A DNA stretch of 39,826 nt from CAYUNA01 sp047629355. GTDB lineage: Bacteria > Bacteroidota > Bacteroidia > Chitinophagales > Saprospiraceae. The position numbers and the translations under genes were made by a program. The DNA lies in NCBI GenBank assembly GCA_047629355.1, contig JBLHWU010000021.1:1-39826 (forward strand), given 5' to 3'. The notes beneath the pieces were generated by a model, which had not been told where the DNA came from, searched no databases, and saw nothing but the letters and a program-made list of their open reading frames with translations. Shown here piece by piece: positions 1 through 8,384 of this stretch. Each line of letters begins with the position of its first letter. Position 1 is the stretch's first letter.

Positions 1-12
1 AGGATATTTTTT

Positions 13-77
13 GTTTAAGAAATTTAAAAAATCCTTTAATAATCCCTTTATTGAATGATTTTTCAAGTTTCTTAAAC
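13..77. repeat. Imperfect inverted repeat at the window start
   Basis: Bases 13-33 and 57-77 are near-perfect reverse complements, with about 19 of 21 positions pairing around a 23-nt loop. The arms begin with GTTTAAGAAA and end with TTTCTTAAAC. No T-run follows the hairpin, so it is not an obvious terminator. I see no gene between base 1 and the efflux gene that ends at 238. Confidence 0.5.
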
Positions 78-150
78 GGAAATATAGCCCTGTCTAAAAG
101 TGTCGATTATTTGGGGTCAGCTACTTAGCACTAATCTGTTTGTCAAATAA

Positions 151-208
151 GAAAAGCGGTTGAAAGTTAAGTAGGTGACCTACTTATCATGATTTCCAAC
201 CGCTTTTT
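151..208 (-). terminator. Hairpin terminator of the TolC-like gene
   Basis: Bases 152-162 (AAAAGCGGTTG) pair exactly with 197-207, and a T-run flanks the stem on both strands because the arms are A- and T-ended. A second perfect palindrome, AAGTAGGT/ACCTACTT (169-176 and 178-185), sits inside the loop. It lies just downstream of the minus-strand gene ending at 238, so it most likely terminates that gene. It could also act on transcripts entering from the left. Confidence 0.65.
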
Positions 209-237
209 ATATCTATTACTTACGAATTAGTAGACAT

Positions 238-996
238 TTATTCTTTCAATCGCTTCCCATATCGTTCCGCGACTTCCCATTTAATCCCAATCAACTCCTC
301 AATTTCCAAAATCATCAACTCAATATCCGTCTCTGCTGTCAACCGCTTTTCAATCGAATTATGATAAGACTCCTGCGCGCGAATGAGTTCTTCCAAACCC
401 AATTGACCATTTTTAAATCGCTCCGAAGCATAATTATAATTGGTCAACGTATTTTCTTCGGAGTCAATTCTTACTTTTACAATTTCCTTGGCTAACAATA
501 GCCTTTTATACCGGGAAAGTACCAATTGCCTAATTTTTAGCATTTTCTGATTCGATTCCAATTGAATCAAGTCTACTTTTTTCTCCGAAATTTCTCGATT
601 GTACTTATTACTAAATAGCGTACTCAACCGAATGCCCGCAGTAAATTGATACAGTGGATTAATCACGATATTATTCGTTTTATCTGTTGCTAAAACATTT
701 TCCAAACTCACTTCATTCAAGTTAAAATTAAAGGAAATATCATCCATCCATTTTTTTCTATCCAATAAAACGGCTTTTTCCGCAATCGCAATTTCAATCT
801 CCGAAATGCTTTTGTCCTGTCCGTTCGTCCAAGCAAGTTGGGACAAATAATCCTCAAAATCCCTGGGTTTTGAACCTTCGGGGGCGACGATTTGGTCAAA
901 ATTCACGACCTGCCCAAACGATAAATTTGGAAAAAATAAAAGCCCTAACCCCACGAAAATACAAGGTTTAATTAATTGTACTAATTGTTTTCTCAC
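238..996 (-). CDS. Short TolC-family outer-membrane efflux protein
   Basis: This 252-residue exported protein has a signal peptide at residues 1-28 (ending LSFGQ). The rest is long helical sequence rich in Glu, Lys, Leu and Ile, with the pattern ASERFKNGQLGLEELIRAQE at about 190-210, typical of the TolC/OEP coiled-coil hairpin. Full TolC proteins carry two such repeats in over 400 residues; this one has roughly one, a short form I associate with exopolysaccharide loci of Bacteroidota. It would form an outer-membrane or periplasmic channel. A polysaccharide locus begins 15 kb away, but a functional link is inference. ATG start; terminator at 151-208. Confidence 0.75.
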   Translation of the reverse strand: MRKQLVQLIKPCIFVGLGLLFFPNLSFGQVVNFDQIVAPEGSKPRDFEDYLSQLAWTNGQDKSISEIEIAIAEKAVLLDRKKWMDDISFNFNLNEVSLENVLATDKTNNIVINPLYQFTAGIRLSTLFSNKYNREISEKKVDLIQLESNQKMLKIRQLVLSRYKRLLLAKEIVKVRIDSEENTLTNYNYASERFKNGQLGLEELIRAQESYHNSIEKRLTAETDIELMILEIEELIGIKWEVAERYGKRLKE

Positions 997-1334
997 GTTA
1001 AAAGTATTTGCATTATTAATGAAAAAATGATACCAAAGATGGGAGGAGTTTCCATATTTTCCATTCTTAATTTTTAATTGAATCCAGGAGGTCTCAAATA
1101 CACCGTAAATTTAGCACAATTTTTAAATTTTACTTTTTCAAATACAACTTATTTGATTAAATACTTAAAATTCGCAAAATATAACATCAATATTCACGTC
1201 TTTTCCCTTATTTTACGTAGTTTTTGCTTAAAAATTTATTTTAAGAGTAAAAAGTATTAGATTTTGCGTTTATACTAACTTTCTATTCAATGTTTTAAAA
1301 AGCATAAAAAATATTTTTCCCTTCAAGCATAGTG
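997..1334. other. AT-rich intergenic stretch upstream of the TolC-like gene
   Basis: This is very AT-rich spacer between the minus-strand TolC-like gene and the NRPS remnant. A 60-codon open frame exists, but its composition (long runs of Phe, Lys, Asn and Ile) looks like chance AT-rich sequence. The promoter of the TolC-like gene should lie here, but I found no convincing TAnnTTTG box on the minus strand. Confidence 0.4.
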
Positions 1335-2566
1335 TTTTTATCAGATTAACTATCTTTTGGAGTTTGCTGCAAGGCGCGACTTTTTTTTTACCAAAACCAG
1401 AAAAAGAAAAAGATATTCACAAGCTTTCCAAAATTATTAAAAAGCAGCAAATATCTCACACCTTGACGCTGCCGTCGTTACATACGTTGATTTTAGAAGA
1501 AGCTGATTCTCCGCAACTAAAATACTTGCGTTTAATTAATGTATCAGGTGAAGTTTGTTCAACTTCAATGGCTCAAAAAGACGAGCAATTATTGCCTTGG
1601 GCACAATTATACAATCTTTATGGACCGACAGAAGCTGCCGTTAATTGTACTTATTTCACTATTCCAAAAGGCTTTGATACACCAAAAGTACCAATTGGTT
1701 GTTCTATTTTTAACCATCCAAATATCCAAAAGTCCAACTATCGAAACCGGCTATCCTAAACTTTCAAGATTACATTTTGCGCACCTTACAAAGTACGTCC
1801 ACTGAACCAGTAGAAGACAAAAGTCCTCCCACCGTATTTATTCTTGCGCCCCGGCGTTAGGGGGACAACGCTCTTACGAGTGATGCTTGCAGGATATCCT
1901 AACTTATTCGCTGCCAATGAATTACAACTATTGAATTTTGAAAAGTTAATCGACCGTGACTTTGCCTACTCCGGCAAATTGGAACTTTGGAAAGAAGGTT
2001 TAGTTCGTGCGTTCATGGAGTTGCAAAATTGGTAACTACTCAGGTCTTATTTTGGGGAGTTTGAGGGAAGAGTTTGGGCAATAAGTCCAAATTCTTCCCT
2101 CAAAAGCACCCCGCCCGCCGCCTTCGGCAGCGGGGGAGAAGGCTCAGGGGAGAGAAAAATTGGTTTTTTTATAAAAATCCAATTTTCCTCTCCCCTAAAA
2201 CCCCTTTGTCAACTACAGAGTACCTGAGTAGTTACCAAAATTGTGATGTAGCAGAAGCAAAGGAATTAATTGAAGAATTTACAAAATCAGGCACGACGAC
2301 CAAGGATGTTTTTCTAAAATTACAAACTTGGATTGGTGACCGTATTTTGGTTGACAAGTCGCCGAGTTATGCGCTCGATTTGGCAGCAATGCATAAAGTA
2401 GAGCGTGATTTTGAAAACCCAATTTACATTCATTTGGTACGGCATCCGTATTCGATGGCAGTTTCTTTTGAAAAATACCATATCGAACAGGTACTTTTTT
2501 TAGAAAAAAATCCGTATTCTGAGCGGGCGTTGGGAGCATTTTTGTCAAGGGCGGAGGAGGGCATAT
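1335..2566 (+). pseudogene. NRPS remnant: adenylation fragment plus NRPS/PKS-type sulfotransferase domain
   Basis: From about 1335 the frame reads IFWSLLQGATFFLPKP and continues through LYNLYGPTEAAVNCTYF (A5 region), the middle of an NRPS adenylation domain. The rest of that domain and any carrier domain are missing. After a frame change near 1745 comes a linker and then FILAPRR / GTTLLRVMLAGYPNLFA, the phosphosulfate-binding loop of the sulfotransferases fused to NRPS/PKS enzymes. It continues with WIGDRILVDKSPSYALDL and YIHLVRHPYSMAVSFEK. A stop plus a one-base shift breaks it at 1857-1865, a MITE interrupts it at 2032-2235, and an IS3 remnant truncates it at about 2566. There is no plausible start or end, so it is a dead fragment of a larger assembly-line gene. 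Confidence 0.85.
2024..2243. mobile_element. 204-bp MITE with 8-bp target duplication, IS66-like ends
   Basis: The element spans 2032-2235. Its ends are 14-bp perfect inverted repeats, GTAACTACTCAGGT at 2032-2045 and its complement at 2222-2235. The 8-bp direct repeat CAAAATTG flanks it at 2024-2031 and 2236-2243. An internal hairpin pairs 2146-2163 with 2179-2196 almost perfectly. It encodes no transposase. Inverted repeats beginning GTAA with 8-bp duplications are the known signature of IS66-family elements, so this is probably an IS66-mobilised MITE. Removing the element plus one repeat copy restores the sulfotransferase frame (MELQN-CDVAEAKE). Confidence 0.85.
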
Positions 2567-2960
2567 AAGTGATGTCCGTAGCCCATATTTGCTGGGGTTT
2601 CTCAATTTTAAGCTCTCGTAATAAATACGGATACACCGCATGGTTTTTATGCCTTTTTGAAGTATGTGGACCTGAAATGATGGCGCGTAAGCCCATCACT
2701 TTATAATACAGCCGTCCCACTCGATTTTGGCTAACTTTATAGCCTTTATCTTTGGTCAACCACACGTGCATCCGAGGTGCACCCTGATAAGGATGATAAT
2801 GGTAATGTTCGTCCATCAAACCCATTAACTCCAAATTCAACGCGTTTTCGCCCTGATTTTCGTAGTATAAATTTGACCGAGATACCTCTAAAATTCGGCA
2901 TTGTAATCGAAGGTTCAAATCACTATCACGGCTCACCATTTTTTGCCGTTCTAATAGCGG
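2566..2960 (-). mobile_element. Truncated IS3-family element (OrfB N-terminal part)
   Basis: On the minus strand, residues PLLERQKMVSRDSDLNLRLQ, then CRILEVSRSNLYY, HPYQGAPRMHVWL and QQIWATDITYMP give the N-terminal helix-turn-helix and the start of the integrase core (first catalytic Asp in ATDITY) of an IS3-family OrfB. The reading frame then continues, without homology, into the antisense of the sulfotransferase gene. The true IS sequence therefore ends near 2566 and the catalytic domain is lost. An A8 run at the upstream end (about 2970) resembles the slippage site used for OrfAB fusion, but no OrfA is recognisable. Inactive remnant. Confidence 0.8.
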
Positions 2961-3053
2961 AGTTTTTTTTTACTAAAGAGTTATTTTCAAAAACGGAAGT
3001 GCCTATTTAAAACTTAAATATATTGTTAATGAATATATTTTCCTTTTTTTCTA

Positions 3054-3077
3054 AACATCTTAATGGATTAAGATGTT
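3054..3077. promoter_or_regulatory. Perfect 10-bp hairpin upstream of the beta-helix gene
   Basis: AACATCTTAA (3054-3063) and TTAAGATGTT (3068-3077) are exact complements around a 4-nt loop. The hairpin lies 107 bp before the ATG at 3184, and no T-run follows on the plus strand. It may be an operator or part of a 5' leader; the sequence alone does not decide. Confidence 0.4.
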
Positions 3078-3183
3078 ATGTGTCAAAGCAACTCTTTTTT
3101 ACCCTCCTCTCGGTGGTTTAATCAAAACCATCATTTTCCCTCCCATTTTAATTCCGTTTTTTAACATTGATTAAACTATTTCG

Positions 3184-4962
3184 ATGAAACAATTTATCGC
3201 AATTTTTCTGCTGCTTGCTGGGCTGTATCTAACTGGATTTGCTCAAACTATTCCTAACGACCGTCTAGTTGATTGGTCAAAATCAGGGGCTGTAATGTCG
3301 GCTTTTAACGATGAAATCAATGTGCTAAATTATGGGCTTTTCAATGATGGTCTCACCGACAATGCAACTGGTTTTGAGGCTTTAATGAATCAATTCTCCA
3401 ATCAATCTACTATATTTTACTTTCCTACTGGAACCTATAAGTTTTCTAAAACTATTTACCTGCAAAGTAACAGTTTAATAAAGGGTGCATCGTCAGGCGA
3501 GACTATTTTTCAATTTGATGACATTGGTAATCATCATTTAATCATAATCCAAGGGACGTCCGCTACTGAAAAAACTCCAGTTATTGAAAACATTAATAAA
3601 GGGGATAATTACCTAATCATTGAAAATTCAGTAAACTTCCAGATGGGTGATTTAGTGAAAATTTCCTCTAATGATTCCAGCTTAATTACTTCATCATGGG
3701 CTGTTGGGACTACTGGGCAAATACTTGACATTCAAGGTGTTGACAATGATGTTCTTATCTTCAATCAAAAATTTAGAAAAAATTATTCTCTGATGAATAA
3801 TCCAGTTCTGACGATTATTTATCCGATAAAAAATGTGGGGTTAGAATGTCTAAAAATTGTAAGAACCAATGGAACTGCTAATCAAACTAGTAATGTCCTT
3901 TTTAAAAATGCAACCAATTGTTGGGTCAAAGGAGTGGAGAGTAGCTACTGTAATTTTGCACATTTAGATATTAGAAGCAGTAGTAAAGTTACGGTAGAAG
4001 GTAGTTATTTTCACGATGCGTTTGATTATGGAGGAGGAGGGAAAGGCTACGGGGTCGTTGCTCACCTAACTGCGAGTGACTGTTTGATTCAAAACAATAT
4101 TTTTGAAAATCTTCGGCATTCTATGTTGTTACAGGCGGGAGCGAATGGAAATGTTTTTGCGTACAATTATTCCATTGCACCATATTGGACGGGAACTTTA
4201 TTTCCTGACGATGCGGCTGGCGATTTGGTACTACACGGTAACTATCCATATGCTAACTTATTTGAGGGAAATGTAGTGCAAAACATTGTAATTGATGATT
4301 CACATGGAAAAAATGGACCGCTCAATACTTTTTTCAGAAATCGGACAGAGTTATATGGGTTTTTTACCAGTTTTTTGTCGCCCACGGACTATCTGAATGT
4401 CACCGGTAATTCTGTTTTGACAAATGGAGTTAGCCCGATATTTATGTTGAATGGAACGAATCACTTTGCCTATGGCAATTATTTTCAAAATACTGTCCTT
4501 CCCGAGAATACGGATAATTTGATGGAAACTTCTTTATATTTAACTCAGTTGCCACCGTTTTTTCCAGAAAATTACCCTTTTACGCTGACCGATAATTCTC
4601 TAGTAAATACGCTCTTTTCTATCCCCGCGAAAGACCGATATCTTGAAGCAATCAAAACGTTGTGCGGAGAACCTGAGCCATATATTGTATCGAATACGAA
4701 ATTGATTGAAGTCAATGAATTTGATATTAATTTCTACCCCGTTCCGCTTAATAATCAGGAATTAACCATTGAAATTAGTGAAGAACCGCAAATTGAGCGG
4801 TTAGACATTTCTGTCTTTAACAGTCTTGGGCAAGAAGTTTTAACTTTTACCATGAATGGAAATAAAAGGGTAATAGATTGTTCAACAATTAGCAAAGGTA
4901 TTTATTTTTTACGGGGTAAGATTGAAGGAAAAACTATTTTTACAAGACAGCTTTTATTGTGA
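3184..4962 (+). CDS. Secreted right-handed beta-helix (pectate-lyase-like) protein with T9SS tail
   Basis: This 592-residue protein has a signal peptide (residues 1-20, ending TGFAQ). A pectate-lyase-superfamily opening follows at about 45-100 (NVLNYGLFNDGLTDNATGFE, then FYFPTGTYKF), where the DG..DN motif is typical of Pectate_lyase_3/glycosyl hydrolase 28-like folds. Repetitive Asn-rich strands fitting a beta-helix run to about residue 440. The last 75 residues (FYPVPLNN, then DISVFNSLGQEVL and ISKGIYFL) are a type A T9SS sorting domain, so the protein is exported across the outer membrane and probably retained at the surface. It is likely a polysaccharide lyase or hydrolase; the substrate cannot be read from sequence. 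It stands alone, convergent with the next gene. Confidence 0.8.
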   Translation: MKQFIAIFLLLAGLYLTGFAQTIPNDRLVDWSKSGAVMSAFNDEINVLNYGLFNDGLTDNATGFEALMNQFSNQSTIFYFPTGTYKFSKTIYLQSNSLIKGASSGETIFQFDDIGNHHLIIIQGTSATEKTPVIENINKGDNYLIIENSVNFQMGDLVKISSNDSSLITSSWAVGTTGQILDIQGVDNDVLIFNQKFRKNYSLMNNPVLTIIYPIKNVGLECLKIVRTNGTANQTSNVLFKNATNCWVKGVESSYCNFAHLDIRSSSKVTVEGSYFHDAFDYGGGGKGYGVVAHLTASDCLIQNNIFENLRHSMLLQAGANGNVFAYNYSIAPYWTGTLFPDDAAGDLVLHGNYPYANLFEGNVVQNIVIDDSHGKNGPLNTFFRNRTELYGFFTSFLSPTDYLNVTGNSVLTNGVSPIFMLNGTNHFAYGNYFQNTVLPENTDNLMETSLYLTQLPPFFPENYPFTLTDNSLVNTLFSIPAKDRYLEAIKTLCGEPEPYIVSNTKLIEVNEFDINFYPVPLNNQELTIEISEEPQIERLDISVFNSLGQEVLTFTMNGNKRVIDCSTISKGIYFLRGKIEGKTIFTRQLLL

Positions 4963-5126
4963 AAAAAATTAAATTAAAGTGGCATATAAATTCCATTCTT
5001 TCGAATTTAAAACGTCATTTTTAATCAGCGATGATTTACTGTTTGGCATGTAATTTCATTTTTACAAAAATAGGTTTTATTTTTAGAAATGGCAAATGTT
5101 GAGGGTTTCAAGATAATTTATACCTC

Positions 5127-6131
5127 TCAACAACAATACCCACTATAATAAACCGCCACCGGCGCAACCAATTCCCCCTCCTTTGCCGCACTCGATAAAA
5201 ACAAAATTGTCTGCGAACTTTTATCTCCAAAAGTAAGGATGTAGTCGTCGATACCGTCGTTGTTGATATCGCCTTTGAAAAGTACATTAATTAAAAAACT
5301 TTCACGGACACCATTAGTTCTTAAACGAGAAATCCCCATTGAGTACTCTGTTCCTTGTTCATCTCTAATATATAATTCGCCATTAGCATATTTTGTTGAA
5401 TTTCTTTGAATGATGCCTGATGCTTTTAATTTTTTATTCAAAATATTAGGTTGATAAGAAGAGCCTGATTTCTGATTTAAATGGGTAAAATCCTTTTGTG
5501 TTACTTCCGTTCGTTCAAGTAGTTCTTTTTTACTTCCAATGATAAAATTTGGATAGGATGGCGTATTTGAAAAAACATAGAAAGAGAATGGTTCGACAAG
5601 AGGATTATGGTCTTCAGAAACGTAAAAACTTGGATTTATTTTTCTAAAACTATCTTTTCCATTGTTGTCTAAAAAGAACCCATACCAATACCAGTTGTTT
5701 TCTTTTGGAAAATTAAACCAGCAGTTTCCTGTTTCGAAAAGCAAATAATAGTCTTGGTTCAAATTAGGAAATTTATTTTTGGGAGGCCACGAGAAATAAC
5801 CGATATTGCATAAATACCCACTAAACAAATACCCAACTTCGCCCTCATAATTAGCTTTTACCCAATAACCTTCAATAGGAATTTTATAAGTTTTTTCCTC
5901 CGAATAACGTCCGTATTTTGAATTTAAAGTATAAATTGTTTCCTTTAATTTTTCAATAACAACAACTTCTTCTCCATACCCAATCTTACCAATAATCTTC
6001 GCCGTCGTAAATGGTTCCGCTCGAAAATTCAGTCCAGTCGTCGAGATAACCATCATCTTGTCTTCCTTATTCTGAGCATTTACAAATAACGAAATACTCC
6101 ATAAAACCAATAAGATACCTGATTTTTTCAT
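5127..6131 (-). CDS. Exported protein with N-terminal bacterial SH3 domain
   Basis: This 334-residue protein has a signal peptide (residues 1-19, ending VNAQ). A bacterial SH3 module at about 25-110 (TTGLNFRAEPFTTAKIIGKI, then GYWVKANYEGEVGYLFSGYL) has the usual LNxRxxP opening. The remaining 220 residues are not recognisable, except for NGDINNDGIDDYILTFGD-like Asp/Asn-rich sequence near 290, which resembles a calcium-binding FG-GAP/dockerin-type loop. The SH3 suggests binding of peptidoglycan or surface peptides in the periplasm. Its neighbour bioB reads the same way but is separated by a strong terminator, so the gene should have its own promoter. Confidence 0.7.
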   Translation of the reverse strand: MKKSGILLVLWSISLFVNAQNKEDKMMVISTTGLNFRAEPFTTAKIIGKIGYGEEVVVIEKLKETIYTLNSKYGRYSEEKTYKIPIEGYWVKANYEGEVGYLFSGYLCNIGYFSWPPKNKFPNLNQDYYLLFETGNCWFNFPKENNWYWYGFFLDNNGKDSFRKINPSFYVSEDHNPLVEPFSFYVFSNTPSYPNFIIGSKKELLERTEVTQKDFTHLNQKSGSSYQPNILNKKLKASGIIQRNSTKYANGELYIRDEQGTEYSMGISRLRTNGVRESFLINVLFKGDINNDGIDDYILTFGDKSSQTILFLSSAAKEGELVAPVAVYYSGYCC

Positions 6132-6258
6132 GCTGATAATTTTGATTTGTTTTGGTCAAAATTATCGGAATTGATTGGTCTTTTGAAGCAGTTTGCGTAT
6201 GCGGAGTGTATGGTTTATTATCTGTTGGTAAAAGAGCAGAAAGCGTTATTTTAAAACA

Positions 6259-6298
6259 AAAAAAGGGTTGCCCATCCTCAAATGAACAACCCTTTTTT
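6259..6298. terminator. Bidirectional terminator downstream of bioB
   Basis: AAAAAAGGGTTG (6259-6270) pairs perfectly with CAACCCTTTTTT (6287-6298) around a 16-nt loop. The A- and T-flanks give a U-tract on either strand. It lies 15 bp past the bioB stop on the minus strand and separates bioB from the SH3 gene. Confidence 0.85.
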
Positions 6299-6312
6299 AA
6301 CTCGAAACGACC

Positions 6313-7416
6313 TTACTTCACCATCTCCTTCTTCAACTCCCGTCTCTTTTCCTTCCCCTTCTCCGTATACGCCACATTCTGCTCAATCACATGCCCCGGA
6401 CGACTCCATTTTTCCCGTCCAACCACTTCCGTTTCCGTTTCTTTAACCTCCCGTTGCGTCCCTTTTTGATAAGGCTGCATCGGTTTCAAGCCTAACATTT
6501 CAAACATTTCCAAATCCTCAAAAATATCAGGATTCGGCGTAGTCAACAATTTATCACCTGCAAAAATCGACGCGGCACCTGCCATAAAACAGAACGCCTG
6601 TCCTTCCTTACTCATTGACGTGCGACCTGCCGACAATCGAACCGTGGTATGCGGCAAAACAATCCGCGTCGTCGCCACCATCCGAATCATTTCCCAAATT
6701 GGAATCGGTTTTTGGTCTTCCATCGGCGTACCTTCCACTGCCACCAAAGCGTTAATCGGAACAGACTCCGGTTGCGGCGTCAACCCTGCCAAAGTCAACA
6801 ACATTTTACAACGGTCTTCCACGGTTTCCCCCATGCCGATAATGCCACCAGAACATACGGTAATTCCCGCTTTTCGAGCATTGCCAATAGTTTTCAAACG
6901 GTCTTCATAGCCACGAGTAGAGATGATTTCTTTATAGTAATCTTCCGAAGTATCGAGGTTGTGATTGTAAGCATAAAGGCCTGCATTCGACAATTTTTCC
7001 GCCTGTTTTTCACTCAACATACCGAGCGTCGCACAAACTTCCATACCTTCCTTATTCACTGTTTTTACCAATTCCAAAACATGGTCAAAGTCAGCATTGT
7101 CTTCCACATTTCGCCAAGCGGCACCCATACACAAGCGCGAAGAACCTTGACTTTTTGCCCGTTTTGCCGCAGTTTCTACTTGCTCTACGGATAACAAACC
7201 TTGATTTTCAACACCTGTAAAATAGCGAGCTGCCTGTGGACAATACGCACAATCTTCCGAACATCCACCGGTTTTGATGGACAATAAAGTACTGATTTGC
7301 ACTTCATTCGGATTGTGATTTTCGCGATGTACGGTCGCTGCTTGATACACCAAATCTAAAAGTGGTGTGTTGTAAATTTTCAGGGCTTCTTCTAAAGTAT
7401 ATTTTTTATCGTTCAT
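6313..7416 (-). CDS. bioB: Biotin synthase
   Basis: This radical-SAM enzyme inserts sulfur into dethiobiotin to make biotin in the cytoplasm. The radical-SAM cluster motif CxxxCxxC is present as C52-SED-C56-AY-C59. Other BioB hallmarks are YNHNLDTSEDYY (about 150), CSGGIIGMGE (about 190) and RLSAGRTSMS (about 262), which includes the Arg ligand of the [2Fe-2S] cluster. At 367 residues it is slightly longer than the E. coli enzyme because of a basic C-terminal extension (EKGKEKRRELKKEMVK). No other bio gene is adjacent, so biotin genes are dispersed here. ATG start; strong terminator downstream. Confidence 0.97.
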   Translation of the reverse strand: MNDKKYTLEEALKIYNTPLLDLVYQAATVHRENHNPNEVQISTLLSIKTGGCSEDCAYCPQAARYFTGVENQGLLSVEQVETAAKRAKSQGSSRLCMGAAWRNVEDNADFDHVLELVKTVNKEGMEVCATLGMLSEKQAEKLSNAGLYAYNHNLDTSEDYYKEIISTRGYEDRLKTIGNARKAGITVCSGGIIGMGETVEDRCKMLLTLAGLTPQPESVPINALVAVEGTPMEDQKPIPIWEMIRMVATTRIVLPHTTVRLSAGRTSMSKEGQAFCFMAGAASIFAGDKLLTTPNPDIFEDLEMFEMLGLKPMQPYQKGTQREVKETETEVVGREKWSRPGHVIEQNVAYTEKGKEKRRELKKEMVK

Positions 7417-7552
7417 AAATTAAAGTAGTTGACGGGACACGATTAACGGCGCCCAGAGTATCAGAGTTTTTAATTAAAATTAGCTTTCGCCAATTGATGA
7501 ATTACTAACGAACGTAACTTTAACAGTTGTAATAATTCATTGTTCATCATTT

Positions 7553-8005
7553 CTAAACGCCAAACTGCGTCAAGTGATGGTCTAAATGTTTATAAAATAA
7601 AATATTCCATTCGTCCTTCGTTAAAGGGCCAAAGGAATTGTATTCTTTGTTGTGAAAATGGTCTGCACCCAACTGTTGCGTTTGTTTTAAATAATCAACT
7701 AAACGCTGCTTTTCTTTAGTAAAATCGCGCTCATCATCAATGATAAAAGCAGGAGCAGTACGTATATTTTTTGCATAAGGTTTTGGTCCAACAACCCCTT
7801 TTTTGACAAAGGTTTTTAGTATGAATTTTACTAAAAAATTAGGCTTTGGATGCTTATCTGTAAAAGTCATTTCGCAAGTCACATAACAGTGCGCGAGCAT
7901 TTTGGAAACGGTCATTTTACCCCATTTTCCTTGTGTTTCTGGTGTTAATTGGTTGATTCGATTAATGAGTCCTTGGGTGTCTTCAACTTTAAAAATGTTT
8001 TTCAT
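7553..8005 (-). CDS. DUF1569 (DinB-like fold) protein
   Basis: This 150-residue cytoplasmic protein matches the DUF1569 pattern: WGKMTVSKMLAHCYVTCEM near residue 30-50, FIIDDERDFTKEKQRL near 95, and a closing FGPLTKDEWNILFYKHLDHH with the paired His typical of DinB-like four-helix bundles. DinB relatives bind a metal through three His; biochemical roles vary and none can be assigned here. It lies upstream of bioB in the same direction, with 136 bp between them. A 295-bp MITE sits 9 bp upstream of its first target-duplication base, so its native promoter has been displaced or replaced. Confidence 0.75.
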   Translation of the reverse strand: MKNIFKVEDTQGLINRINQLTPETQGKWGKMTVSKMLAHCYVTCEMTFTDKHPKPNFLVKFILKTFVKKGVVGPKPYAKNIRTAPAFIIDDERDFTKEKQRLVDYLKQTQQLGADHFHNKEYNSFGPLTKDEWNILFYKHLDHHLTQFGV

Positions 8006-8013
8006 TTGCTATA

Positions 8014-8326
8014 TATTTAAAATAGGCTGTACAAACAAGCATAAAAAGTACGTTGACTTTTTAAACCCCACAAATCAGGCATCTTAAATTTTGCCTCCAC
8101 TTTTTTTACTTACTTCTTTGAATACGTTTTCAAAATTTCGTATTTTAAGGAAGTAAGTAGAATTAAGCATAAGACCTGCTTTTATTGGACTTATAAGCAT
8201 CACTTAAAGTGAAAAGTGAGTTTTTTGTTTAATTCATTTGTACTGTTTTTTAGATTTTTTCTAAGAGGAAAAAATCTAAAAAGGCAGGGAACTTTTTTTG
8301 ATAGATTGTACAGCCTATATTTAAAA
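8014..8326. mobile_element. 295-bp MITE with 9-bp target duplication
   Basis: The element occupies 8023-8317. Its termini are perfect 12-bp inverted repeats, TAGGCTGTACAA (8023-8034) and its complement (8306-8317). The direct repeat TATTTAAAA flanks it at 8014-8022 and 8318-8326. Inside are further hairpins, including a TTACTTC/GAAGTAA arm pair (about 8110-8160) and a TAGATTTTTTCT arm pair (about 8250-8280). There is no open reading frame of any size, so it must be mobilised in trans. Nine-base duplications occur in several families (some IS4, IS1 and IS5 groups); I cannot name the parent. It fills most of the 379-bp gap between the DUF1569 gene and the lipoprotein. Confidence 0.82.
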
Positions 8327-8346
8327 GGACAGTAGACTTTAGTCCA
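8327..8346. repeat. 20-bp quasi-palindromic repeat, copy 1
   Basis: GGACAGTAGACTTTAGTCCA recurs in inverted orientation at 13938-13957 with two mismatches. The ends GGAC/GTCC are complementary within each copy. This copy directly abuts the right target duplication of the MITE. Confidence 0.5.
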
Positions 8347-8384
8347 CATTGTAATATTTATGCATATTGAAGTTTACGGTTTTA

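Noticed and set aside
1078..1260. 60-codon plus-strand frame in the gap before the NRPS remnant
   Set aside because: Composition is typical of chance AT-rich translation, with no signal peptide, domain or neighbour logic.
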